From the NCBI GenBank assembly GCA_964609995.1, contig CAZSTI010000009.1:1-29758 (forward strand): 29,758 bases of DNA, read 5' to 3'. Positions 22,776-29,758 of the stretch are shown in pieces (the first letter of the stretch is position 1; the number at the start of each line of letters is the position of its first letter). This DNA comes from JAAYGD01 sp964609995. GTDB taxonomy: Bacteria; Bacillota_I; Bacilli_A; RF39; UBA660. The notes under the pieces were generated by a model. The model saw only the letters and a list, made by a program, of their open reading frames with translations. It ran no database searches and was not told the DNA's origin. A program made the translations under genes and the position numbers.

Positions 22776-24260
22776 TTATTTTAATAAATATAATTTATCT
22801 TCTTTATCAATAATAAATTGATTACCATTCACATCTTCGAAAAATGGATAATTATAATTTTCACCTTCAATAGTTAGATATCCTCCCCTAATATTTGAAG
22901 GAAGATCATACTTTTTAAAGGAATTTTTAATATGTTCTAAAAAACTCTTTGTATTATTAAATAAAATCTTATCTATTTTTGTATAATACAATTCTTCTAT
23001 ATTATTATTTAATGAAAGTACACCTATACTAAAACTATCAACATTATCTATAACATAGTATATTGAATAATCAAAATCTAGATTAATAACATCTCCGGTT
23101 TTAGTATTTTTTATTTCAATTTTATTTTGTATTCTATTTTCTTTTATTTCTAGTTCATATTCCTCTTTCATTACAATATAATCATCACATTTAATTTCTG
23201 TTTCATCACATAATTTTTGAACTTTTTTTTCTTTTATATATTTTACAACTTGTTTTTCTTTAATAAAAGGATAATGCAAGACATATTCATCTATAGTTTT
23301 TTCTTCATAAGCATAACATTCTTCATATTCATCAAGTCCATTTATTTTAAATGGAACAAAAACCACGATTAACATTAATAAAGATATGCTTATTAGAATC
23401 ATAGTTGTCTTTTTTTCTTTATTTAAATCAACTTCAGTAACTTCTTCTTTAACTTCTATCAAATCATTAATTTTACTTTTTCTCAAATAAATCATTGAAT
23501 AAATAAAATAAAATAAAACAATTACTAAAGAAGTAATAATATAATATATTGCAACTGGAGTAGTTAGTGTATTATAAGTACAATCCTTTATATAATTGAG
23601 ACTTGAAAACATTACTCCAAAATCATATAAGGCATGCAATAATATAACAGACCAAATGTTTTTTGTTCTATAATATATAACTCCCAATAATATTCCTGCT
23701 GCCATTGCTTGTAAAATTTGGATAGATGTTTGAAAAAAAGATTGAGATACAAAAACATTAGTTATATGCATTGCTCCAAAAATAAAACTAGATAATACAA
23801 TAGAAGTAATTACTTGTTTTTTGTTTTTTCCAAATCTTTCAATAAATTCGTTTTGAAGCCAACCTCTACATAATAATTCTTCATATACTCCAATCAACAA
23901 TACAAATATTATATATCCCAGTAATTGAAAAAATTCATAAGAAGAGTTAAATATATTGTTTTTAGAAAACAGAAAACTCAATACTGCAATAAATAGCATT
24001 GGTAAACCAAGTAATAGTGATTTAAATAATTTTGTTCTTTTCTCTTTAAAAATATAAGAATTTTTTGATAAGACAATTACTATTATTACTAGTAATGATA
24101 AAATACTTTCAATTATAATATCACTTGAGTATTTTGAAAAATATATTGCGGGTAAAATAATATTTGCAAAAAATTGCATTAGTGCATTTACTAATATAAA
24201 TATTAATAACATTTTTAAAAAAAATAATACAATATTTTTTTTCTTTGGATTGTTTTCCAT
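22776..24260 (-). CDS. CPBP/ABI family intramembrane metalloprotease with C-terminal ectodomain
   Basis: A 494-residue protein with about eight N-terminal helices holding the ABI motifs: EELLCR (127-132), FGAMH with His165, and HALYD with His209 and Asp213, a complete CPBP active site of the Rce1 type. Bacterial members are linked to peptide processing, bacteriocin self-immunity and surface protein handling. After two further helices (about 240-262 and 286-304) comes an ectodomain of about 185 residues, rich in Glu and Lys, with three cysteines (YEECYAYEE, KLCDETEIKCDDY) that may pair outside the cell. CPBP proteins usually end after the protease core, so the added domain is unusual. Upstream of the ATG is a weak AAGGGAAT ribosome site. 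Confidence 0.88.
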   Translation of the reverse strand: MENNPKKKNIVLFFLKMLLIFILVNALMQFFANIILPAIYFSKYSSDIIIESILSLLVIIVIVLSKNSYIFKEKRTKLFKSLLLGLPMLFIAVLSFLFSKNNIFNSSYEFFQLLGYIIFVLLIGVYEELLCRGWLQNEFIERFGKNKKQVITSIVLSSFIFGAMHITNVFVSQSFFQTSIQILQAMAAGILLGVIYYRTKNIWSVILLHALYDFGVMFSSLNYIKDCTYNTLTTPVAIYYIITSLVIVLFYFIYSMIYLRKSKINDLIEVKEEVTEVDLNKEKKTTMILISISLLMLIVVFVPFKINGLDEYEECYAYEEKTIDEYVLHYPFIKEKQVVKYIKEKKVQKLCDETEIKCDDYIVMKEEYELEIKENRIQNKIEIKNTKTGDVINLDFDYSIYYVIDNVDSFSIGVLSLNNNIEELYYTKIDKILFNNTKSFLEHIKNSFKKYDLPSNIRGGYLTIEGENYNYPFFEDVNGNQFIIDKEDKLYLLK

Positions 24261-24311
24261 AATAATTCCCTTTTGTCTTATTAGTAAAAAGACCCTTTCA
24301 ATTCTTATTAT

Positions 24312-24337
24312 ATTATAGCTGTTTGTTTTATAAACAG
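24312..24337 (-). promoter_or_regulatory. -10 box and inverted repeat upstream of the CPBP gene
   Basis: TATAAT (24317-24312) on the minus strand sits directly next to the inverted repeat CTGTTT/AAACAG (24319-24324 and 24332-24337, 7-nt gap), which would cover the -35 spacer. This is a typical operator position but may be chance. Confidence 0.35.
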
Positions 24338-24366
24338 TATAATAATTATGTTTACACTTATAGCGT

Positions 24367-24403
24367 AAATAAAAACATATGTAATCAGTGTTTACACATG
24401 TTT
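24367..24403 (-). terminator. Terminator of the HD/P-loop gene (twin copy 2)
   Basis: The stem AAACATGTGTAA/TTACATATGTTT (24373-24384 with 24392-24403) has one G-U pair and is followed by TTTTTATT on the minus strand. It matches the terminator at 22725-22764 except in the loop. Confidence 0.85.
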
Positions 24404-24409
24404 CTTATG

Positions 24410-25753
24410 CTATTTTTTATTACTCAATATCATTTGTTTTATATTATTAATAGAATCACTTCTCATATCTTCTAATATTTGATTAGATACTCCAAAAGAT
24501 ATTTCTCTTTCACAAGTATTAGAAGTATCAAATATATGTAAATTTATACCTTCAGTATTGCATAATTCTTTAATATTAAATAATGCTTCATTATATTCAT
24601 TAACATAGCTTTCATATAAATGTTTTCTTTTTTCTAAAGATAAATGAATACTATAATCTCTTTTTATAGAAGTTAAACTATCCGCATATGTCCCTATTAT
24701 TAAGTTTATATTGTCTTTAATTAAAGGAATATATTGTTCTTTATAATCATAATATTGATCTTTATTAATATCGTTTCTAATATATAATCTGTTCATCCAA
24801 ACTAATCTATCTAATAATGAACGATCCGCTATAATAATATCAGGATTATTTCTTTTTGCGTCTTCTAATTGTAAATTTACGTATTTGGGTATCTCATTAT
24901 TAATTTCTAATAAAGATTTTTCTTTAATTAATGGATATATTTCTTTCTTATAAAAATCTGATGTAGTAAATTCTTCAAGTACTTTAGTATCAAAACCGCC
25001 CTTTTTAAAAAAGTCATATAAATTATTTATTAAATTAGTTTTACCAGTTCTAGGAGTTCCAGTAAATTCTATAACATATGGATTAATACTATCAGTAATA
25101 CTTTTTAATTTTAATAATTCTTTTTTCTTATAATGAAGTATGCTTAATTCATCATATTCATAATCATTATCCTTAAAAATAACATTCTTAACATACTCAT
25201 CATCTTTTTTATTATAAAACATATGATCTATTAACTGTTTTAATCTTACAAATAATGGATGATTTTTATCTTGATCATTAATTAAACTATTATATACACC
25301 TTCAAAGTACCATTTATTATCTTCAAAACCTCTTTTTAATTTACTAAAACATTCACCATTAATTTCAGATAATAATATTAAATCTTCCAAGTTACTTATT
25401 TTATCAGCACATATTACGGCTTTATGTCTCAAATCTAAATTTCTTGTAAAATTAATAGTATGTTGTTTTCTTTCTTCCCAAGGTAAACTCTTATCTGGTT
25501 CACTAGCGCATTTTACCAACGATAAAACATTATTACCAAAATTTTTTTCTATATCTAAATCAGTATATTTAGTATCTTCAATTACATCATGAAGATAACC
25601 TGCCGCAATAACTTCATCATCAAAACCATTTTCTTTTAATATATTAGCAACATTTATAGGATGAACTATCATTGGTTTTTCAACATCTGATTTTCTCACT
25701 TGTCCATAATGTGCATTAATTGCAAATACCTTTGCTTTTTCTACTAGATTCAT
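24410..25753 (-). CDS. HD (MESH1-like) phosphohydrolase fused to a P-loop kinase-like domain
   Basis: A cytoplasmic protein of 447 residues with two domains. Residues 1-180 are a MESH1/SpoT-type HD hydrolase: AHYGQVRKS, His31 (IVHP), His55-Asp56 (YLHDVIEDT), Glu59-Asp60, and Asp117 with Asn121 (CADKISN). All metal and catalytic positions of the (p)ppGpp hydrolase class are present; there is no synthetase, TGS or ACT domain. Residues 225-430 are a P-loop NTPase with GTPRTGKT (232-239) and the Walker B-like IIIADRS (Asp310), plus later Arg/Lys lid-like residues, resembling deoxynucleoside or thymidylate kinase-type folds. The ribosome site is GGAGG. The combination suggests hydrolysis and phosphorylation of related nucleotides. 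The substrate is unknown. Confidence 0.85.
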   Translation of the reverse strand: MNLVEKAKVFAINAHYGQVRKSDVEKPMIVHPINVANILKENGFDDEVIAAGYLHDVIEDTKYTDLDIEKNFGNNVLSLVKCASEPDKSLPWEERKQHTINFTRNLDLRHKAVICADKISNLEDLILLSEINGECFSKLKRGFEDNKWYFEGVYNSLINDQDKNHPLFVRLKQLIDHMFYNKKDDEYVKNVIFKDNDYEYDELSILHYKKKELLKLKSITDSINPYVIEFTGTPRTGKTNLINNLYDFFKKGGFDTKVLEEFTTSDFYKKEIYPLIKEKSLLEINNEIPKYVNLQLEDAKRNNPDIIIADRSLLDRLVWMNRLYIRNDINKDQYYDYKEQYIPLIKDNINLIIGTYADSLTSIKRDYSIHLSLEKRKHLYESYVNEYNEALFNIKELCNTEGINLHIFDTSNTCEREISFGVSNQILEDMRSDSINNIKQMILSNKK

Positions 25754-25777
25754 ACCATAACCCTCCTTTGAGCCTTT

Positions 25778-25786
25778 ATTATATCA
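25778..25786 (-). promoter_or_regulatory. Extended -10 of the HD/P-loop gene
   Basis: TGATATAAT on the minus strand, with the hexamer at 25783-25778, 24 nt before the ATG. No good -35 is seen; that position lies in the preceding terminator hairpin. Confidence 0.55.
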
Positions 25787-25790
25787 TATA

Positions 25791-25815
25791 AATAAAAAAA
25801 GAGTTTTACTCTTTT
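25791..25815 (-). terminator. Terminator of the 153-residue gene
   Basis: A stem AAAAGAGT/ACTCTTTT (25797-25804 with 25808-25815) with a 3-nt loop and TTTTTTTATTT after it on the minus strand. Confidence 0.85.
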
Positions 25816-26275
25816 ATATATATTTTTTAAAATAATCTTTTAATTCTTTGCTTTTATCTTGATACATATGTTTAAATTTTATTTTTCTATCAGTTAAAGT
25901 AATCAATAACTTTCCTTGTGAAACACTTGAAGTATTATTTTCATAATCATTATTTTCCTTGGCTCTTTTAAACTTTATATCAGTAATTGATTCTTTCCTA
26001 ATACTTTCTGTATTTTCATTTCTAATATCTGATATATCCATATTTTTAATTTTATCAGCATATTCAGGTATTACCTTTTGCATAGCCATACTTTGCTTAA
26101 TAAAGCCTCCACCACTCTCTTTAACATCATCTTTTTTTGCTAATAACAATTCTTTTTGTTTTTTATTATCAAGAGAAGTAATTAATATTTCATCTTTAAA
26201 AAAGCTAAGTATACATACATCATACTTTAAAAATCCAACCTTTTTAGTAGTCATTAAGACTAATTCACTTTTCAT
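25814..26275 (-). CDS. Protein of unknown function, possibly PH-like
   Basis: A soluble protein of 153 residues without signal peptide or membrane segments. Strand-rich ends (KYDVCILSFFKDEILITSL near the start and GKLLITLTDRKIKFKHMY near the end) enclose a helical charged middle with a short Gly stretch ESGGGFIKQ. This split-strand layout is reminiscent of bacterial PH-like domains, but I cannot assign a family. It has its own extended -10, an AGGAGG ribosome site and a terminator, so it is an independent unit between the HD/P-loop gene and the PrsW gene. Confidence 0.75.
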   Translation of the reverse strand: MKSELVLMTTKKVGFLKYDVCILSFFKDEILITSLDNKKQKELLLAKKDDVKESGGGFIKQSMAMQKVIPEYADKIKNMDISDIRNENTESIRKESITDIKFKRAKENNDYENNTSSVSQGKLLITLTDRKIKFKHMYQDKSKELKDYFKKYI

Positions 26276-26291
26276 TATTCCTCCTAATATT

Positions 26292-26300
26292 ATTATATCA
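26292..26300 (-). promoter_or_regulatory. Extended -10 of the 153-residue gene
   Basis: TGATATAAT on the minus strand, with the hexamer at 26297-26292, followed by AGGAGG and the ATG at 26275. Confidence 0.55.
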
Positions 26301-26313
26301 TTTTAAAAAATAT

Positions 26314-27090
26314 TTATTCATGTTTTCTTCCACAATTAGTGCAATAATTACCATTTACTTTTACTCCACAATTAGGACAATAATTATCTTTATATTTCAT
26401 CTTAGTATTAATTCTAAAAAATTTATTTATTTTTATAAAAGATATTACATACATAATTACTATCAAAATATAAAATAATATAACAAATAATTGATTACCA
26501 GAAAATGCAAGAAAATCATACACACAATGTAACAAAATTGGGATTAATAAGCTTAGTACTAAATATTTCTTTTCTAAAGATAATTTATTATTGTATTTAG
26601 ACATTTTAGATAATCCAAAATAATATCCCATTATAATTCCTGCACTAGCGTGCATAGGAACAGCTGTAATTGCTCTTAATAATCCTGTTGAAAAGCCATA
26701 TCCAAATACATAAAATAAATTTTCTAAAAAAGCAAATCCTAGTGCTACGAACACGCCATATAAAATTCCATCTATAGCTTCATCAAATTCAACATTATTA
26801 TAAGAAATAAAATATGTAAAAATAAACTTACATAGTTCTTCTATAAACGCTATCTTTATTAATACATATATAAATAATTGAAATAAATTTAATTCTTCTA
26901 TAGGAGTAAGAAAAAAAGGAAATAAATTAAATATTTCACTTACTAATAAAACCATAATACCTGAAGACATACCACCTAAAAATAATTTTAATAATAATTT
27001 ATGAGATTCACTATTTCTATCTTTTTTATATACATAATTACCTATAATTATCACTGGAAGAACAGTTATTGCTAATAATATTATTTCCAT
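26314..27090 (-). CDS. PrsW-type intramembrane protease with C-terminal zinc ribbon
   Basis: A protein of 258 residues with about seven helices. PrsW-family motifs are present: IEELCKF (Glu84, Glu85), the FLENLFY helix (Glu123), MHASAG (His147) and LLHCVYDF (His188). In Bacillus, PrsW performs site-1 cleavage of the anti-sigma factor RsiW. The C-terminal tail carries a zinc ribbon, CPNCG and CTNCG (Cys238, 241, 250, 253), facing the cytoplasm by prediction. No sigma/anti-sigma gene lies nearby, so the substrate is unknown. It starts 8 nt after the stop of the DUF2628 gene, and both proteins carry zinc ribbons, so they probably work together. Confidence 0.9.
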   Translation of the reverse strand: MEIILLAITVLPVIIIGNYVYKKDRNSESHKLLLKLFLGGMSSGIMVLLVSEIFNLFPFFLTPIEELNLFQLFIYVLIKIAFIEELCKFIFTYFISYNNVEFDEAIDGILYGVFVALGFAFLENLFYVFGYGFSTGLLRAITAVPMHASAGIIMGYYFGLSKMSKYNNKLSLEKKYLVLSLLIPILLHCVYDFLAFSGNQLFVILFYILIVIMYVISFIKINKFFRINTKMKYKDNYCPNCGVKVNGNYCTNCGRKHE

Positions 27091-27098
27091 AATATTAC

Positions 27099-27941
27099 CT
27101 AATTTCTATTTGAAACTTTTATATATTTACAAGTCCCACTAGAATTTTCTTCAAACCATTTATTAAATTCAACACTATATTGATCCAAACCTATTTCTTT
27201 AGCATAGTCTGCTTGTCCATCCAAATCATAAGTAAAACCTATAGCTTTATATGCAACAATAGAATTATCATTATAATAAATAGTAATATTACCTTCATTT
27301 GATTTGCATTCTAATCTATCCATATTATCATTTGCATTTAAGAAAAAGAACACAAAAGAATAATAAATAAGATATATTATTCCAAATACTATAGGAATCA
27401 ATTTATTTGTTCCACCTTTTCTTCGGCATTCTAAAACAATAGCATCAATACTTAATCCAGCGGTACTTTGTTTTATTTTAGAAATTTCTTCGTGAGCATG
27501 ATTCAAATATAATTTATTAAAAATTAAAGCAAGTGCAATTGATACTCCTATATTTATATACATATAAAAACTAGGCAAAAAATATGCCATTATAATATTA
27601 AAAACCCACAAAGCAAAACCATATAAATATAGTTTTCTATATAACATATATATAGGTCCAAAAAAGAATGCAGGAAAAGAAAAACTTTTTGTTAATATTT
27701 TATTAACGTTTTTCCCTATAAAGTTATCAATTAATATATCATCTACACTTTTTTGACCATTATTTTGTTGATTTTGATTCATTTGTGGATTAGATACTAC
27801 CTGAGGACTCGGATATATTTCATTATTTTGTACTACTTGAGAAGTAGGATTTAAATTATTTACTATTTCAACTCCACATCCTACACAGAATCTTTGACCT
27901 TGCATATTTACTGATCCACATTTTGGACATCTACTAACCAT
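27099..27941 (-). CDS. Zinc-ribbon DUF2628 membrane protein
   Basis: A protein of 280 residues. An N-terminal zinc ribbon (Cys5, Cys8, Cys19, Cys22 in CPKCG and FCVGCG) is followed by an Asn/Gln/Pro-rich linker (about 30-66), then the DUF2628 block FSFPAFFFGPIYMLYRKLYL with adjacent helices (to about 150), a further helix near 185-205 and a polar C-terminal region (about 210-280) with two cysteines that is probably extracellular. The function of DUF2628 proteins is not known. AAAGGAG precedes the ATG. It is the first gene of an operon with the PrsW-like protease and could act as its substrate or sensor. That role is inferred from linkage only. Confidence 0.85.
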   Translation of the reverse strand: MVSRCPKCGSVNMQGQRFCVGCGVEIVNNLNPTSQVVQNNEIYPSPQVVSNPQMNQNQQNNGQKSVDDILIDNFIGKNVNKILTKSFSFPAFFFGPIYMLYRKLYLYGFALWVFNIIMAYFLPSFYMYINIGVSIALALIFNKLYLNHAHEEISKIKQSTAGLSIDAIVLECRRKGGTNKLIPIVFGIIYLIYYSFVFFFLNANDNMDRLECKSNEGNITIYYNDNSIVAYKAIGFTYDLDGQADYAKEIGLDQYSVEFNKWFEENSSGTCKYIKVSNRN

Positions 27942-27985
27942 ATAAACTCCTTTTCTATAATTATTTTTATTATATATTATTAATA

Positions 27986-28015
27986 AAGAAAAAGCATATA
28001 TTATATATGTCTTTA
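27986..28015 (-). terminator. Probable terminator of the DUF2284 gene
   Basis: An AT-rich stem AAAG-CATATAT paired with ATATATG-CTTT (27992-28002 with 28004-28015, one bulged base) and followed by TTTTTC on the minus strand. The very small loop means part of the stem must open, so the call is tentative. Confidence 0.5.
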
Positions 28016-28034
28016 CATAAGTTTATTAAGGAGA

Positions 28035-28700
28035 CTATTTTTTTAATTTTAATGTTTTGTTTTCAATTATAAGATTATTATTTTCCAAAGCATTTGGTAA
28101 TAAAGATCCCATTAATACTACTCTTCTTACAGTTTTCAAGTTTATTCCAAATTTAAGTTCAATTCCATAATTACTTAAGGTTTTAACTAAATCTACACCC
28201 ATACTTTCAATCCAATTTGTTGATATTAAATTAGGATAATCTTTAAACCAATCTTTAAGTGCAGTATTATTTATTGCTTCCATGTAAGGTTGATAATGTC
28301 TTGAATTGCTTGCTTGGAATTCATTCCATTCCGGATGATTTTTTAAAGCTTTTTTAATATGTTCAACCATATCATAATCATTAATACCTAGAAATATTGA
28401 TTTAGATTTATCAAACACATCCCAAAACATAGGAACATTTGGAGGACATCCCTCTTTTTTTCCATAATTATTACATCCTTTTGGATGATTTCTATATGGT
28501 TTAATACACCATCCTCTAGGAGAATCACAATCAGATGATGTATTACAACTAATACAATCTTCTTTAAAACCTTGTCTAATACATTCTGGATAAACAACAA
28601 CAGGATCAACTTTTAAAGTATAAAAACTTGCTAATTTATTTTTATAATCAACCAAATAATTTACTCTATTATCAATTTCATTAATCTTAATTAATCCCAT
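28035..28700 (-). CDS. DUF2284 cysteine-rich, probably metal-binding protein
   Basis: A 221-residue cytoplasmic protein. The N-terminal half has seven cysteines (40, 49, 52, 58, 65, 76 and 85), ending in the family signature NNYGKKEGCPPNVP. DUF2284 proteins are annotated as predicted metal-binding; an iron-sulfur site is plausible but unproven. The C-terminal half has no recognised motif. The gene has a short 5' UTR with TGATATAAT and an AGGAG-type ribosome site, and it is divergent from the small lipoprotein gene. Confidence 0.8.
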   Translation of the reverse strand: MGLIKINEIDNRVNYLVDYKNKLASFYTLKVDPVVVYPECIRQGFKEDCISCNTSSDCDSPRGWCIKPYRNHPKGCNNYGKKEGCPPNVPMFWDVFDKSKSIFLGINDYDMVEHIKKALKNHPEWNEFQASNSRHYQPYMEAINNTALKDWFKDYPNLISTNWIESMGVDLVKTLSNYGIELKFGINLKTVRRVVLMGSLLPNALENNNLIIENKTLKLKK

Positions 28701-28718
28701 ACCAAAACTCCTAATTTT

Positions 28719-28727
28719 ATTATATCA
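28719..28727 (-). promoter_or_regulatory. Extended -10 of the DUF2284 gene
   Basis: TGATATAAT on the minus strand, with the hexamer at 28724-28719. The divergent lipoprotein gene has TATAAT on the plus strand at 28751-28756, so the two promoters lie back to back. Confidence 0.55.
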
Positions 28728-28781
28728 CTTCAAATGTATTCATTATAGTGTATAATAAAATTATTAAGAAAGGAAACTAAT

Positions 28782-29183
28782 ATGAAAAAGATTTTTGCTT
28801 TTGTTATTTTTATTTCATTAATTATTTTTGGAGGTTGTGGAGTTAAAGACGGAGATAAAGACACACACTATAAACCTGAAGAATTTAAACATAATGTTGC
28901 AATTTCAAATGCTAATAGAACAATGAGAGATATTGATTTTGAAATAGTGGCTATGGGAGCAGAAACATCTGCCGATATCGTTTATGAAACTTATAATGAT
29001 TCTATTGCAAAATTAAAACAAGAATTGACTACATTAGAAAATACTAAAAAACAATTAAGTGAAGATAAAGAATTATCTAAATCTGAAATTAGTTCTTGGA
29101 CATATGAATATGATAAAACAATTAAAGGAGTACAAAATAGTATAAAAAGTGTTGAAACAAAATTAGCAGAATTTTTAAAATAA
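28782..29183 (+). CDS. Small lipoprotein with coiled-coil
   Basis: A 133-residue protein with signal peptide MKKIFAFVIFISLIIFGGC and lipobox FGGC (Cys19), so anchored on the outer membrane face. Residues about 70-133 form a Lys/Glu-rich helical coiled-coil (SIAKLKQELTTLENTKKQL and later SVETKLAEFLK). No enzymatic motif is seen. The ribosome site AAAGGAAA lies 9 nt before the ATG, TATAAT lies at 28751-28756, and a strong terminator follows directly, so it is a single-gene unit. Confidence 0.85.
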   Translation: MKKIFAFVIFISLIIFGGCGVKDGDKDTHYKPEEFKHNVAISNANRTMRDIDFEIVAMGAETSADIVYETYNDSIAKLKQELTTLENTKKQLSEDKELSKSEISSWTYEYDKTIKGVQNSIKSVETKLAEFLK

Positions 29184-29217
29184 TAAAAAAAGCTTTATCT
29201 AATGATAAAGTTTTTTT
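29184..29217. terminator. Bidirectional terminator after the small lipoprotein
   Basis: A 7-bp stem CTTTATC/GATAAAG (29193-29199 with 29204-29210) plus a G-U and A-T extensions, a 4-nt loop, seven T on the plus strand and an A-run that serves as a T-run on the minus strand. Confidence 0.85.
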
Positions 29218-29378
29218 CTATTCTATAATCATTAATATTTTCTTTAGACTTAACCATTCGCATATTTCATCAACTCCAGTTTTATTTAGAGCCCTTTTGG
29301 TGTTAACCATAAATAACAATCCAAAACAATAAACTAATAATAATGCCCCAATATAAGTATATAAAGTAACTAAACTTA
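29218..29378 (-). other. Possible short membrane-protein ORF or gene remnant
   Basis: After the cupredoxin stop codon the minus strand stays open for about 53 codons to a TAG at 29220-29218, next to the bidirectional terminator. It encodes a hydrophobic stretch (LYTYIGALLLVYCFGLLFM) and then a polar end (KTGVDEICEWLSLKKIL). No start codon with a ribosome site is visible; an internal ATG would give about 30 residues. It may be a gene remnant, a small gene with an odd start, or chance. Confidence 0.25.
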
Positions 29379-29758
29379 TTAAAAATCACTTACTACTACT
29401 ATTTTGTTTTTTATCATATTCATCCAACAAGTATATGTATAAGTTCCAACTTTGGTTGGAGTAAATTCAATAATATTTTCTCCAAATTCTAAGTCTTTTG
29501 TAACATTAAAATCTTTAAATATTATAGAATTATTGCATCCTGTTAGATATCCTCCTTTAACATTTATTATGATTTTTAGGGGAATATCTTCTTGTACAAC
29601 CATATCTTTATAACCACTATAAGTTAAATCAAATTCAACTACTTGATAATTGTCTATTACTTTACTGAATATATAATTATCATAATTAGGTTTAAATATA
29701 TCGGAAATATCTACTCCTAAGCTTAATAAACCTCTATTTAGCATTGATAATGATAATA
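29379..29758 (-). CDS. TauE/SafE family protein with C-terminal cupredoxin domain (5' end outside window)
   Basis: A partial gene: the reading frame stays open to the window edge at 29758, and an ATG at 29744 lies inside the conserved end of the membrane domain (LSLSMLNRGLLSLGVDI), so it is not the start. What is seen is the tail of a sulfite-exporter (TauE/SafE)-like membrane domain followed by a cupredoxin-like domain (about 35-121 from the ATG). Characteristic elements are VKGGYLTGCNN and FTPTKVGTYTYTCWMNMI, with Cys70, Cys106 and two Met as likely copper ligands. Related proteins often also have an N-terminal heavy-metal domain. A role in copper handling or export is inferred from the family. 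Confidence 0.8.
   Translation of the reverse strand, partial: LSLSMLNRGLLSLGVDISDIFKPNYDNYIFSKVIDNYQVVEFDLTYSGYKDMVVQEDIPLKIIINVKGGYLTGCNNSIIFKDFNVTKDLEFGENIIEFTPTKVGTYTYTCWMNMIKNKIVVVSDF

Noticed and set aside
24410..25753. Toxin-antitoxin or abortive-infection system
   Set aside because: No partner toxin or antitoxin gene is adjacent, and the gene has its own promoter and terminator; a defence role remains only a possibility.
28388..28609. Second minus-strand frame inside the DUF2284 gene
   Set aside because: It lies wholly inside a Cys-rich gene with a clear family signature, and has no motif of its own.

Overview
The window is AT-rich DNA carrying a dense set of single-membrane (Firmicutes-type) bacterial genes. 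Strong AGGAGG-type ribosome sites, lipoprotein signal peptides with no outer-membrane genes, the Firmicutes-specific L21-Prp-L27 operon with a Prp-cleavable L27 N-terminus, and very low GC point to an uncultured Bacilli/Mollicutes-related gut-type lineage. That placement is inferred. TGA is used as a stop (for example radC), so the code is standard and not the Mycoplasma code. Two runs of exactly 100 N show that this is a draft scaffold; both gaps fall inside protein-coding sequence and both split a real gene.

Left part (1-6000, mostly minus strand): tRNA-Arg(UCU), the rplU-prp-rpmA-obg operon with an L21-type leader, a small unknown membrane or secreted protein whose ribosome site is a G9/A8 homopolymer, radC, a membrane-anchored bactofilin-like protein and a GH25 lysozyme. 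Centre-left (6000-12100): yvcK (plus strand), ending tail-to-tail with a histidine phosphatase; an LppM-like lipoprotein with a 45-bp repeat tail broken by gap 1; a large coiled-coil protein broken by gap 2 and translationally coupled to a 44-residue ORF; and a lipoprotein.

Centre (12100-19000): pyrG with an attenuator-like leader hairpin, another lipoprotein, and a heterodimeric BmrCD-type ABC exporter whose second subunit has a large, internally repeated extracellular insert. Right (18850-29758): a CYTH-RdgB nucleotide-hygiene operon divergent from a PnuC-type vitamin transporter and a small partner. It is followed by a run of membrane proteases (M48/HtpX-like, CPBP/ABI, PrsW) interspersed with an HD-hydrolase/P-loop kinase fusion, a 153-residue unknown and a zinc-ribbon DUF2628 protein. 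The end holds a DUF2284 cysteine-rich protein, a small lipoprotein, and the C-terminal end of a TauE/SafE-cupredoxin protein that runs off the window.

Most of the window is housekeeping. The items most worth a second look are the MESH1-like HD domain fused to a P-loop kinase (24410-25753), the cluster of three membrane-protease families with zinc-ribbon partners, the G9 tract in a ribosome site, the repeated ectodomain of the ABC exporter, and the two genes hidden by the assembly gaps. No CRISPR array, prophage, insertion sequence or recognisable defence island is visible. There is no gene-free stretch over 300 bases.
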